Made by a program: the position numbers and the translations under genes. Source: Chlamydomonas sphaeroides (lineage: Eukaryota > Chlorophyta > Chlorophyceae > Chlamydomonadales > Chlamydomonadaceae). From it: a DNA stretch of 41,663 nt. The DNA lies in assembly GCA_001662425.1 (NCBI GenBank), contig BDDC01000413.1:23427-65089 (forward strand), given 5' to 3'. The notes beneath the pieces are model-generated. The model made no database searches. It was given only the letters and a program-made list of their open reading frames with translations, and was not told the origin of the DNA. Positions within the stretch are counted from its first letter, which is position 1; each line of letters begins with the position of its first letter. Below are positions 1 through 12,200 of this stretch, piece after piece.

Positions 1-42
1 AAGGCCTTGGCAGACGGCCTGACCAACGAGCGGCAGGGCTGA
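1..42 (+). CDS. possible 3' end of an upstream gene (partial)
   Basis: Frame 1 reads thirteen codons, KALADGLTNERQG, and then a TGA at 40-42. Nearly every codon ends in G or C, which matches the codon habit of the certain exons further right, so this could be the last exon of a gene that starts left of the window. The stretch is too short to assign a family and could be chance. The first TGTAA (the usual algal polyadenylation signal) downstream is far away, at 1509-1513, which weakens the case. Confidence 0.25.
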   Translation, partial: KALADGLTNERQG

Positions 43-3000
43 GCTGCTGCTGGCTGACTAGCAAACAAGCAATGAAAGGGACAGGGCCCGGATGGGGTCT
101 TCGTGTGATGCGTATTTGCTGAACAATGCCCACGCGCCGTCGGCTTCATTCATGAAGGACAGCATTGACGCTGTAGCTAGGAGCTCCATTGGTGGCTGTG
201 TTCGATGGGTGCTCGTCCGTTTCGGGGCGTTGACTGTCATACCGAAAGGGACAGCGAGCCGGTCCGTGGAATGTATTTACTGCCTAAGCGCAGGCCTAAC
301 ATTTCTTGTATCCCGTACGGCCCACGTCAGGCGCCGTCATAGCGCGCAGCCACGGGTGCCGATGCTCAATCGTTACGCTTATTCGGTGATCACTTGTGAC
401 ACAGGTCCGAACAAATCGCGATGCCCTCGCAGGTTGCGGTGCAGAGCTGGTCGATCGAGTGATGAGGAAAGGCCCGGGTGCAGCCAGTACGGTGCCCTAT
501 GCAAGTGGTGATTACGACCGAGAATAGATGTCGTGTTCGCAATGGGGGTGAGGATGGATGCCTCCTTGGGTCCGTATGGCGCCGCCTGGAGCCGCCGGTG
601 GTGCTCGGCTATGCTGATGCGTCATTTATTGTGCCCTATGCTGCGTTGCCTTATTAGCAGGCTCTGTTGTGTTTCGCGCTGCTATTTATATGTCGACTCC
701 CAGTCACGGGCCGGGGCCGTACAGTAAGGCCGCGGCAGCGGCAAGTGCGGCAAGTGCGGCCGCCCGAGCTCAGCCTCGGCTGGCGGCGCCACGCAGAAGC
801 ATAGAGGTGTTTGGGGCCCTGTCACCTTGCCGTGCCTGGCTGACTGGGCGACGGCTGTTGCGGTGGCGGCCGTGTGCTGGTGATAGCGAGAGGCCGGGGG
901 GCCGGGGTGCCAGCCATTTCTTCGACGCAAGCGTGCCCCGGCCAAGTCCGGGTGAAGGGACCAGGGGTCGCGTCCCAGACGAGTTCCGGCACTGTGACGT
1001 AGCGCGCTGGTTGAGAGGTTGGCTGCTGGCGCCTGCGTTGCGACGCCTGAAACAGAAGCAACCCCGATCGATGGTCGGGGTGCGTCCGACAGCCCCAGTC
1101 CCCCGACAGAGGGCGAATTGGGGCTGCGCCCCTTTTCCCAATCTGATGGGGGCTTATTTGTCTCTGTGTGCGCGCCGTGCGCTGTGCCATGTGCTCCATG
1201 CTGTGTCGGCCTGGTCGGACTTCACGCTGTGGGGGCGTGGGCCCCACACCGACGTCTCTCGCGGCGGGGGTCTCACGCAGTTGCGGCCGCCCGCCCCCAC
1301 AGAAGTACGCCGTCGTTGGCCTACGTCGAGAGCCCTGCCGCCACGCAAGCCATGGGCCGTCAGTTGCGTGGTTGCTGTGCGCCTCGGGCCTTGCTGGGGA
1401 TGCTTACGGTAGTTACGATCGTGGTTGCGAGCCAAGTAGGTTCAGCTGGCTGCCATAGCCGCCATGACGCTGCCTCGACCACCGGCATGTCATGCAGTGC
1501 TGCGGGCGTGTAATCAAGCGTCAAGTGTTCAACTGTCAAATGTTCAAGTGTCAAGTAGAACAGAATACGAGTGTGTACCGGGGCGGGCGAATGATGGGTA
1601 CCGGGATCCGGGCTCCTACATGTGTGGTCAAGCAATTGTCTGGGAAGCTGGAGATGTGCCGGGGCTAGCTGCAAGTACAGAAGTACTGCTGGCGGTTGTC
1701 TCAGGTAACCTTCAATGACTCCCACGCTGGCTCGACAGCGAAAGCTGGAGTTGTGGCGTCTCATGCGTGGGGCGGTGCCGTGATGGGCCAGCGTTCGGTG
1801 TGGCGTTCAAAACTTGACAATATCTCGATATCTTAATGACACTTCGCTGTGGGCCGTGTCAGGCGCAGGTGCCCGGTTAGTGGACTTGCGCTCGGCAGGG
1901 TTCGTACTTGGTGTGTGGGAACCTCGCCGCGGAAGCAGGTGCAGGGCGCGAAGGAGGCAGCACAGGGCAGCACATGGAGGGGCTGCCGGCTTGGCGCGTG
2001 TCTCGCAGCAATGTCGTGCAATCGTGAAACGTCGTCGGGGCCCCTGCATGCTTTCGCGGGCATTGTGCAAGCGTGTAGCGGTCGAGCAGTTCTCCCTCTT
2101 GCTTCCCACTGCCTACCTAATCCCTCCATCCGTGAAGCGTAACACGTGCCGTTCACCCGTCTTGCGCTGTGCCGTGGCTTCTGCGCTGGCGGCTGGCGAG
2201 GCCCCAAAGCTCAGTGGACGTTTAGAGCGCTTTCGCGCTGCTGCTTTGGCCGGCGCCGGCATTGGGGCCGGCTACGGCCGCTGCTTCGACTTGCTTTGCC
2301 TCTAGGCCTCGCACCCGCGCCAACGGCGGCGCAGCCACGTACCGTGTTTTGTCGGGCGTCGCGGAGCTTCTGAGTGGCGGGGAAGCGGCACGCATCGGTA
2401 GGGGAGGGCGCAGGCGCCAGAGGAGCCGCCGCCAACCCCATGGCCCACGCTTCAAGAGCTCCGGCACTCGAGGAGTCGCCGGCAAACCTCAGGACGACGG
2501 TCTTCGAGCGCCCTCCTGGCGGCGCCGTGCGGCGGAGGTGGAGCGCCTGGTGCGGGTCGGCTGCCCACGATCCGAGGCGCCGGTGGTGTGGGTACAGTGG
2601 GGGATGGTGTGATGCGGCTGGCGTGCTGGGCAGCGAGCTGCTAGCTAGCTAGCTAGGCTGCTGGGTGGTGGCGTGGTGCGCTCGTGGTGCGGGGAGGGAG
2701 GTCCTGAGAACGAAGCGGCGCGGTCGCCGAGGTCCGCGCGGTCCGCGCGGTCTGCGAACTGCTGTCTAGCTGAGTTGCGCTCTGTCGCTCTGTCGCCCGC
2801 ACCCTCTGGCCTGGGCGACATCCCCTGCCACTTCATGGCGGCTTCACTGGACTCCCTTTTCGTGCCTCGCTCCGTCCTCATTGCCTGCTGCAGAGCTTCC
2901 TGCTATCGGATGCACCACGGGTCGCTGCGTGCGGACTCGCCAAAGCGGGTTCAGCGGGCACCGGGCCGCGGGCCCGTGCGGGGCAGCCGGGCAGCGGGGC

Positions 3001-3082
3001 AGGGTTTGGGGTACGGTACGTGCACATGCACAGCAGCAGTTGGTAGGCCTGCCAAGCAGCATCAGTACTCGTCAGCACATGC
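43..3082. other. stretch with no supportable gene
   Basis: Several overlapping open frames of 60-250 codons occur on both strands, but none shows a recognisable domain, and GC-rich DNA gives such frames by chance. A TGTAA motif at 1509-1513, next to short repeated TCAAGTGTTCAA-type words (about 1516-1557), could mark the 3' end of a transcript coming from the left. A short GCTA microsatellite lies at about 2638-2655. The last few hundred bases are presumably the upstream promoter region of the gene starting at 3216. Confidence 0.4.
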
Positions 3083-3090
3083 TATAAAAA
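3083..3090 (+). promoter_or_regulatory. TATA box of the giant SRCR gene
   Basis: TATAAAAA sits 126 bases upstream of the chosen ATG at 3216, in otherwise GC-rich DNA. A start site about 25-30 bases downstream would give a 5' leader of roughly 100 bases. This is positional evidence only. Confidence 0.5.
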
Positions 3091-3215
3091 CTTACCTCGG
3101 GTCCCAGCAGGCTGAGGACGCGGCAACACACGCGTGTTGGCGCGGGCGACATTCGCTTCTAGCGGCAGAGTTGAAGCGCCTTCGTTTGCGATTTACGTGG
3201 CATGAGCACGATCCT

Positions 3216-6200
3216 ATGCGCGGGGCGGTTATCTTCTGCGCGGTGCTTCTTGCGGCCACGGTTGCGGTCGCACAACTCGAGGACAATGTAGCCCGACGCT
3301 CTCTATCGCAAGCAAATGTTGCAGGCCAGCCGGTATGGCAAAAAGCCAGCAGTCGGCGGCTGGCCAACCTGTTGGCTGGCGATGCGACCGAATTCGCTTG
3401 GCTTCGCGGTAAGCCGATGAGACAGACGCGCAACATGGCTGACAACAGCGACGATAGCGCAGCTTCGAGCTGCTTAGCGAGCCGGCAATGCGCTGCCCGC
3501 GACCTTTCCCTACCTTGCTTCGTCCCGTACCTTCCTCCTGCCTGGCGCGCGGACGCCCAGGGCTGCAGGAGGCGCCATCCCGCGGCCGTGGCCTGCAGGC
3601 TGGCGACATTCCGCCCGACGGTGAGAGCTTACGTGCGGAACTGTGGCTGGGATAGTCAGGCCGCCCGACCTGGGGGGGGTCGGGAGGGGTCGGGCTCCTA
3701 GGTGGAATTCCATATGGAATTCCATGCTTAGAGCAGTACATGAGTACAGTCACTCCGCATTGGAGCCCTGGAGCCCAACCCAACTCGCTCGAAGACAGCA
3801 CGGGCCCCTGGACGACCCTTAGGCCGCTAAGGTTTGGCTGAGCCTTGCACTCATCACCCGCCCCGACGTACGTACCGCACCACATGCAGACCCCAGCGGG
3901 CAGCCCCCGCCCGCGCGCGTGCCCTTTACCTCCCTGGCGACGCACATACAGCCGACCTTCATACTCCCCAACGGCTCGCTGACGAGTGCCGTACAAGCCG
4001 GCGACCTGTCGTACGGCTATGCCGTTTACAACGCCAGCGGCGTCATCCCGGTCTGCTACAGCTGGACCCACGCCGCAGCGGACATGGCCTGCCGCGCCGC
4101 CGGCTTTGCGCGCGGGGCCGCCGTCAACACCAGCGGTACAGCGTACGGCATGTACCCCAAGCCGTACGGCCGCATGGACTTCCTGGCCGACGTGGACTGC
4201 CCGGCGGGCGCCGCCTCCTGGGCCGAGTGCAGTGCGGTGCTGGTGCGGCAGGGCTTTTGCAATGCCCTGGTGGCCCTGGTGTGTGTCGGAGGTGCGTCTG
4301 CACGGCCGAGCGGCGCCCTGCTGGGCATGCGGATTGAGCACCGGGCAGCGCGTTGCTCAGGCCACCTGCTGCTTGGTGCGAATCCCCTGCGGGTTGCGCC
4401 GCACCCCACCTGAGCCGTGCCAACCAACCAACGCACACCCAACCTCGTGCGTATGCAGGTGACAGCCCTGGCGCAGACTTTGGCGGCGGCCCCGGGCCCG
4501 GCGGGCCAGCAGGTCCAGGCCCCGAGCAGCAGCAGCAGCAGCGGGCGCTGGAGGCGGTGCGGCTGGTGGGCGGCGCCAGCCCCGGCTCGGGCCGGCTGGA
4601 GGTTTACGTCGGCAACGGCATCTGGGGCACCGTTTGGTGAGGGGTGGGATGGGAGCATGCCACGCCGTGTGTGGTGCAGCGGGCGTAGTGCGGATGGAGC
4701 GGCATCGCATGTGGGCGCAGCGCGCATGTGGGGAGGTGCGTGTGCCTGGCCACCGGCCTCCGTGCATGCGTGCCCCGCTACCACGCACCCCAGCCAGCCG
4801 GTGTGGCAGCAGCAGAGAACAGGCGTTCATTCCCGTGTGTGCGCGCCTGCGCGGATGCGTGCAGCGAGGACGGCTGGGCGGCGGCGAACACGGAGGTGGT
4901 GTGCCGGCAGCTGGGCTACGAGGCGGCCAACACATCCTCCTGGTACAGCAGCGTGGGAGGCAGCGGCGGCAGCCGCTGGCCCCTGGTGCTGGTGAGCCGC
5001 GCACGCACGGGACTAGACTGCTGCCACGGCGGCAGCTGGCCACGGCGGGGCGCCCCCGCCCAGCATCGGTGCATACATGCTCGTACCTTGCGCCGCTGCC
5101 GTAGCGTAGCGGCTGTGTGCCGTGAGTGCGCCTGCGTCCCACCCTGCTGCTGCTGCTGCTGCTGCCCGGTCCCGCCCTGCTGCGCAGACCGCGGTCACGT
5201 GCGACGCGGGCCAGGACGTGCTGCGGGAGTGCGCCTTGGGCGCGTGGGGCAGCCGCCAGTGCATGCGGCCGCAGGTGGCCATTGGGCTGTCCTGCCACGG
5301 AGGTGTGTCTATGTGTGTGTTACAGTGTTAGGTAGAACAGAACCCCACACGCGGCACAGCACGCCCCGGGTAGAGTGGCGCGTCGGCCGTGTGTGTCTCG
5401 TGCATGAGCTGCTGCTATGCTGCTGCTGCTGCTGCTGGGGCCGGGTTATCGTGGTGTGCGTGTCGTGCGTGAGCTGGCTGCTGGGGCAGCCTGCGAGTTG
5501 CTGGGGTTTTACGCTCCGTCCTAGCTGGGCGGAGGGCCGCGCCTGGGCACCATCCTCCCTGTGTCCACATACAACGTCGGAGGCCTTCGTACGGAGAACT
5601 TGCGCTGCAGCGCGCCCCGCCCAGGTGCCGCTCCACTTGGGGCCCGCCCGCTCACCCCCGCTGCTGCCATGCCGCCTGCCTGCATGCCTGCGCGCATGCG
5701 CGCAGGGGCGCCGCCCCCCGAGGCGACCCCACGCCCCACGCCCCCGCTGCTGCCGTTCACCGACATCGCCGACTTCACCCCCGAGCCGCTGAGCCTCCTC
5801 GCCCTCGTCGGTGGCCGCTTCAGCACCAGCCCCTCTGCCGTAGTTTCAGGAGCCGTACTGTACGGCGTCGCACTGGCCTTCCAGCCCTCCAGCCTCAGCG
5901 TTGTGTCGTACCCCGTGTGCCTGCCGACCGGCGGCGCCGTCGACGGCAGCGGCGGCGCCGACGCCGTTGCCGACCTGGCGTGTCGCTGGAGCGGCTTTGG
6001 CTCGGGCCGCGCAGCCAGCACTGTTGGCACGCCACAGCAGGTGCGGTTTGGCTTCGTGGGCAGCATGGTGACTCGCATGTCTTGCCCGGCCGGCGCGCGG
6101 CAGTGGTCCGAGTGCACGGCGGCGCTGGAGGCGGGCTTCTGCACGGCGCTGCTCGCGGTGGTGTGCTCAGGTGCGTGAGCGGGTTTGTTCGTTGGATTCG

Positions 6201-9200
6201 CCCGGGGCCTCGCTTCGTGCTCTGTCGGGCGTCAGTGAGGTGCCGGCGCCCCTCGCATGGATCGATCCGTGTGTGATGAATGTGCGATTGCATCTCGGAG
6301 CCTGGCTGCCTGGGGATGACGTGCAGGTGCTGCCCCGCCCAAACCCAGTGCTGTCGCGTACACACGCAACTTGCAACCCGCGCTGTTGCCCGCAGAACCC
6401 GTGCCGTACATGGTTCGCCTGGCCGACGGCTCCGCGCGCTCCGGCGGCCGTGTGGAGATCCTCGACGCGAACGGCACCTGGGGCACCGTCTGGTGCGTTC
6501 CTTGGGTGGGTGGGACACGGCCCCGGCTGCTGCACGGCACGCTGTTCGACGCGCGCGGGCAGTAGTTGCATGTGTGTGAAAGGGGCTCTGACTAGTGGTG
6601 GGGTAAGAATGTCTGGCTGGTTACGTGTGCGCACTGGTTCTGTCCAAGCAATTCACCCATCCTTCCACCGATTCACGCACCCTGCTGCTCCGCAGCGACG
6701 ACAACTGGACCCCCGACAACACTCGCGTCGTTTGCCGGCAGCTCGGCTACCCCGGGGGCGGCGTGTCGTACACCCATGGCCGCGGCTCGGGGCCCATACA
6801 CATGGTACGTACGTAGCGTATGGCACACGAACAGCTGTACGGACGACGCGCACAATGTGTCCGCGGCTGTTGCTTGGGGCGAAGCTCACCACAAATCTTC
6901 CTGCTGAAGCGAGCAACTTGCCCTAATCATAAACAATTAAATCATCATCAATCAAGTTTCTTCGTTCGTGGGCTGTGCCCCTCGCAGGACGGCGTGCACT
7001 GCGATGCCGAGCGCCACTCGAACCTGGCCGCGTGCCCCTTCGGCGGCTGGGGCAACACGGACTGTGTGCACGCGGAGGATGTGGGCGTGGTGTGCTGGGA
7101 CGAGGAGCCGCCGCCTTCGCCCCCAGAGCCTCAAGGTATGTAGCTAGCTTGCTGCAGGGATGCTAGGAGCTGCAAGCAAGCAAGGTGCTTCGTGCGCGTG
7201 TGTGACGAGCAAATCGTGACGACAGCATGCAAAGGCCCATTACTGAACCTGCAGTTGTTACACGCTGCGTGCGTGAGCAGGCAGGCGGGGTTCGTCCCTA
7301 ATCTAGAACATTTCGAACCACCACTGAATGGTTCCTCCTTACTTCGACGTGCGGCTACGCATTACCCGCATGCAGCTGTGCCAGCGGCATCGCTATGCGT
7401 GGGTCAGGAGCACAGCTGCGCCCTTCTGGCCAACGGACGTGTCAAATGTGGGTCGGTCCGCTGGGACCTACTGTACGGCATGGGCGAGGGATTGGGGCTT
7501 GACTAGGGATAACGGATCGGGGCTGGGGCAGACGCCAACTAGGTTCTACGTAGGCGACTTGGGCCTAGCTAGCTAGCCCTACCTTGGATATCTGCTGGCT
7601 GGGGACTGGATCACCTGGGCTGGGCTGGGCAGAGGTTAGCTAGCTAGCGCTTCGCTTTATTCCTACCTTGTGTGTTGCTTGGTGCCGCTTCGCGCTTTGC
7701 GCGCCGCGGCCGCTCCTATCCTGCGTTTGTCCTTCATGCATGGTGATTCACCTTCTAATATGCCCGTTGATTGCCCTGCCTTGTGTGCAGGCTGGGGGTG
7801 AGTGAAGACGGCGGGGGCGGGATGGATGTAATGGATGGGAGGAATGGGGCGCCATGGACATGGGCCAGATAGAAGGCAGGACAATCAAGAGCGCGCGCGG
7901 CAAGGCTTGGGACGGAGGTGTCATGCCTGCAGCTCACATAGCTGCGCGCTAAGCTCGCGCATCAGAAGCCGTGGCCTGGACTGATCAACCGCAATCCACG
8001 TTGATGCACACCTGCCTACAGGTCTAACGCCGATGGGCAACTGGGTAAGCTGGCTGGGTTTGCTCGATTGCGTAGCGGCCACGCACGCAGCCGGACAGCA
8101 GAGCCTGCCGCCCGTGCACGCCGCCGAGCACGCCGAGTTCCATCAGCTAGCTATCTACGTCGGTAGGCAGCAGCCGTGCATGCAACCGACCCAAGCAAGT
8201 GCTAACGAACGCTTCCACACATCTCCCGCCGCACGCACTGCCGCGGGCAGGCATGGACACTTCGGTATCCGTCTGGGGCGGCGACCCCGAGGACATGGGC
8301 GAGAACCTGCCAGAGGTGCGCAGTACTTGCCGTACACTAGTCGCACACATGCCGTACTGCCGTACGTGTCGTACATTTCATCATGCCGCGGGGCAATTGC
8401 TGCGAACCAGCAAAGTAACCACGCACTACGCAAGCAGGCAGCAGCATCTGAGCTGCCGGCGGGAGCTGTGCATATATACACACGCGTGTGGTAGGGCTCG
8501 TTCTTTCCCGAACTGTGTACGTACGTTAGGCGCTGGGCTCACGCGAACGCCGTCAGGTCGCTTGCCGCTGCGTTGCCTCACGTCATGTGCCGTATGCGGG
8601 CACACCTGCCTGGGTGAGCGGCTCCGTCCCATCCGCCTGCTGGCCTTCATCAATGGCGCACGCAGGTTGACCTCGGCCCTGGCGTGACCGCGACCGCCAT
8701 CTCCTGCGGCAGCGACTACACATGCGCCATTACCCTGCCGGGACACCAGGTACGGCAGTCCAGCAAGGGCCGGCTTTGCTGCGTTTCTCAAGGTTGGGCT
8801 CATGGGTTCCTCCGTCCAGGTGTGTGGTGCTGCTGGCTGGCTGCATGCCCTCCCAGCCCGCCCAGGGCGCCGAGCAAGAACGCCGCTTGCTTGCCTTAGG
8901 CCCCCCTATCGTTCTATGCCGGCCAGGTCAAGTGCTGGGGCGACAGCCCCACCCTCCGCAGCTCCCAGGGCATGGGCGCCAACCTGCTGCCCGTGGTGCT
9001 GGGCGAGGGCCTGGAGGCGGCGGCGCTCACGGCGGGCAGCTACCACGCCTGCGCGCTGACGCGGGGCAGCAACCCGCAGGTGTTCTGCTGGGGGTGAGCA
9101 CGCAGGCAGCAGGGGCGGGTGACCCTTTAGGCTGTCTGCACTGCTTCGGTTCGATGGGCCAGATAAAGACCACGAGCGAAGGTCGTCCTACATGACCTCC

Positions 9201-12200
9201 GTCCGTCCTACAAGGGAAAGCAAGGCGGCGCCGTCTGAGCGAGCGAGGCGCATGCCCCCGAGCCGTGGTCGTACGTCCCGTATGACCTGCTGCCTCCTGC
9301 CATCCGTCCCCGCCGTCGTACTACTGTTGCTTGTTCCCGCATGTTTGCAGGCTCAACGCTGACGGCCAGACCGGCCGCAACAGCTCCGGCGTGTGGGTGC
9401 GGGACGACGTGCCCCAGCCCCCGGTGGACCTGGGCGCGGGCCTCACGCCCGCCGCGGTATCTGCGGGCGGCACCTCCACGTGTGTGCTGCTGCAGCCGGG
9501 CGGCCTCGTAAAGTGAGCGACCAGCGTGTTCCTCAGGCCGTGCTGGGCTGGGCCGTGCTGCTGGGCTAGCTAGGCAGCGGGCGGGGGCGCAAGAGACCGT
9601 CGTCTGCTGGTTGCGATTGGTTGGGGTGTTGGGCGCGCTAGATAGCTATGCTGCGTGGCACGTGCGTGCGTGTGACCTGCGAGCATCCGTCCTTACATTC
9701 CCAAACACGAAACACACACATGCCGCCGCCGCAGGTGCTTCGGCAGCAACAAGTACGGCCAGCTGGGCGTGAGTCGGCTGGCTGGATACCGCCGTACAAG
9801 CAACTGTCTCACCGTTGTGCCGATGGAACCCGCCGTACGATACAGCTGCTGTGCGCGCACTGTGTTGCAGGTCGGGGACACCTCCAACCGCGGCCAGGAC
9901 CCATCCGCCATGGGCCATAACTTGCCGCCTGTGGACCTGGGCCCCGTGCGGGCCGAGGTGAGCACCCACCCTGCGCATCGCGATTAGGAACAGGGGCAGA
10001 GCGTGCTTGACGCACGGGCAGGATGGGAACGAACAGCAGGGCACCGGCTGCTGCTTCAGCTGGCTGGCACATCGAGTGAGGTGCCCCCCGCCATGCACGC
10101 CGCTAGCTAGCTTAGCCGTCGCAGCGCGTAGCTGCTGCGGTGGCCGGCCCACAGGCGGCAGGCAAGCGGCGAGCCTCTTCCGCCCATGTTTGCTTGGTTT
10201 CGACAAGGCCCTGGGCCTGCCGTGCGCACCTGCCGGCCGCCCGAGCAGAGCGTCTCTGTGGGCTACGACTTTGCATGCGCTGTCACTCAGCCCGGAGGCA
10301 GCGTCAAGTGCTGGGGTGTGAACACGGTTGGCCAGCTGGGGAATGGCGATCCCAACTTCGTCTCGGTCGGCAGGTCAGTCGGCCCTGCTTGGATTTGCTT
10401 GCGTCGTCGCAAGGGAGGTGCCTTCTGACAGCTTCTTGCTTGGAGGGCCCGCAAGCTGCTGGGGTGATCGGATGACGCCGTGCGCGTGTGTGAAGCCATG
10501 CATGTTCCTGATGAGCAATGCCCAACGGCGGTGGTTGGCTTTGGCCGCGCACCGGCGCAGGTCCCCCAGCGACATGGGCATAGCGCTCATCTCCGTAGAC
10601 GTCGGCGCGGCCTACTCCGCGGCCTCCGTGTCGGCGGGGTATTGGAGCACGTGCGCGCTGTACGGGTGAGTACGTGCGATCATTGACACGTACGGCATGG
10701 TAAGGCCGGGGGCAGCCAGCATCGTGCCGCTCCCGCCCGTATCGGCCGTAGCCAGGCGCTAGACATGGCACACCGCACGGCGCTAGGCATGGCACACCGC
10801 GCAAACAGTTTGCGCACAAACCCAATGCATGCGGCCCCTCCGGAATTCCACAACTTACCTTCATGCCATCCAGCAGCTAGCTAGCTTCCATCCACCTCGC
10901 ACGCAGCGCAAGCGATTTGGTTGCATTGTTGTGTCTACGCACGCCCCGTATCATCAGGCCAACCGACCCCGTCATCAAGTGCTGGGGCTTTGCGGACAAC
11001 CTGGGCGTCCTGGTCAACAACGGCGCCTTTGTGCTCGGCACCACGACCGCCAACTCGGGCGCCGCGCTGCGGCCCGTGCCGCTGGGGTCGGGCCTGGCGC
11101 CCACGCAGGTGGCTCACGGCCAGGGCCACAGCTGTGCGCTGCTGCAGCCAGGCGGCCTCGTCAAGTGCTGGGGGTGAGCTCATTACGTTGAATGGGGGCG
11201 GGGGACTGGGCTTGGGTGCTAGCTAGCTAGCAGCTAGCTGTGCGGCACGCATGCCCAGGGCTGGCTGGCGGTGGGTACGGGCACCGGGGCGAGCGGCGGC
11301 AGGCTGTGTGTGTACGTGGCTGTGTGGCGAGTCCGGTCGCGCCCTGCTGGCAGAACGCCCGAACGAGACCGCCTTTGCCACTGACGCTGCTGTGTTGCAG
11401 GGACAATGCCAACGGCAAGCTGGGGACTGGCGACCGCCGCAGCAGGCTCCTGCCGCAGGAGCTGGGCGACTTCTTGTTGCCCGTGCGGCTGACGGGTGCG
11501 CGGCGGGCATCAGCGCGGCTGGGCTGATGGCGTGCGTTAGGGTCTGGGGCGCGCCGGGTGCTGGGCTGAGCTTCGGTCTATCTTCTTGGGCGTCGGAGAT
11601 CGGCGGGGGCAGGGCTTGACCGGGCTCTCTACGATGGGCTCGTTCGTCGACGCACCGTCGGACCTGGTTTCTGCGCTTCTGAATGCGTGCCCCCCCTCGA
11701 CCTGGGCGCCCTCACCAGGCACTCGTGGACCCGGCGACTCGGCATCGGATGCGCCGCCGCCGCCGGCCCTCCCGGGCGCCAGCGGCGCCCCGGCGCCGGC
11801 CGCCCAGCCTGTAGCAGCCACCCCGGCGGCAGCCGTGCCGCCGCCGCCCTCGCACGAGTGCCGCGTGCTGCTGCGCCCAGCCGGCCCCTCCATCGCCTGC
11901 TGGGTGCCTGGCGCCAACGCCTCACAGCCGCAGCCGACGCCGCTGCTTCGAGTGGAGGTCGGCGGCGGCCTGCTGCGCGCACTGCTGAGCAGCCCCGGCG
12001 GCGCCGCCGCCAACGTGAGCGGCGTGGAGCTGGTCGAGCGCAAGGCCGAGCCGCCGCTCGATTCGTACACGACCCAGGACTTGAGGAACCGCACCGCGCC
12101 GCCGGCAAACCTGTCGGCGGCTGACTGGGGCCTCACGTTCCGGGGGCTGCCGCACCTGGTGGTGTCGCACTCGGTCGTCGAGGACCTTGCCCTGAGCCCC

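Noticed and set aside
669..1412. Plus-strand open frame of 247 codons, with overlapping frames on the other strand
   Set aside because: No domain, signal peptide or splice-linked neighbour; several frames are open at once, as expected in GC-rich DNA.
7376..11495. Calling the RCC1-like part a nuclear Ran exchange factor
   Set aside because: It follows a signal peptide and SRCR domains in the same frame and has regular cysteine pairs, pointing to an extracellular propeller.
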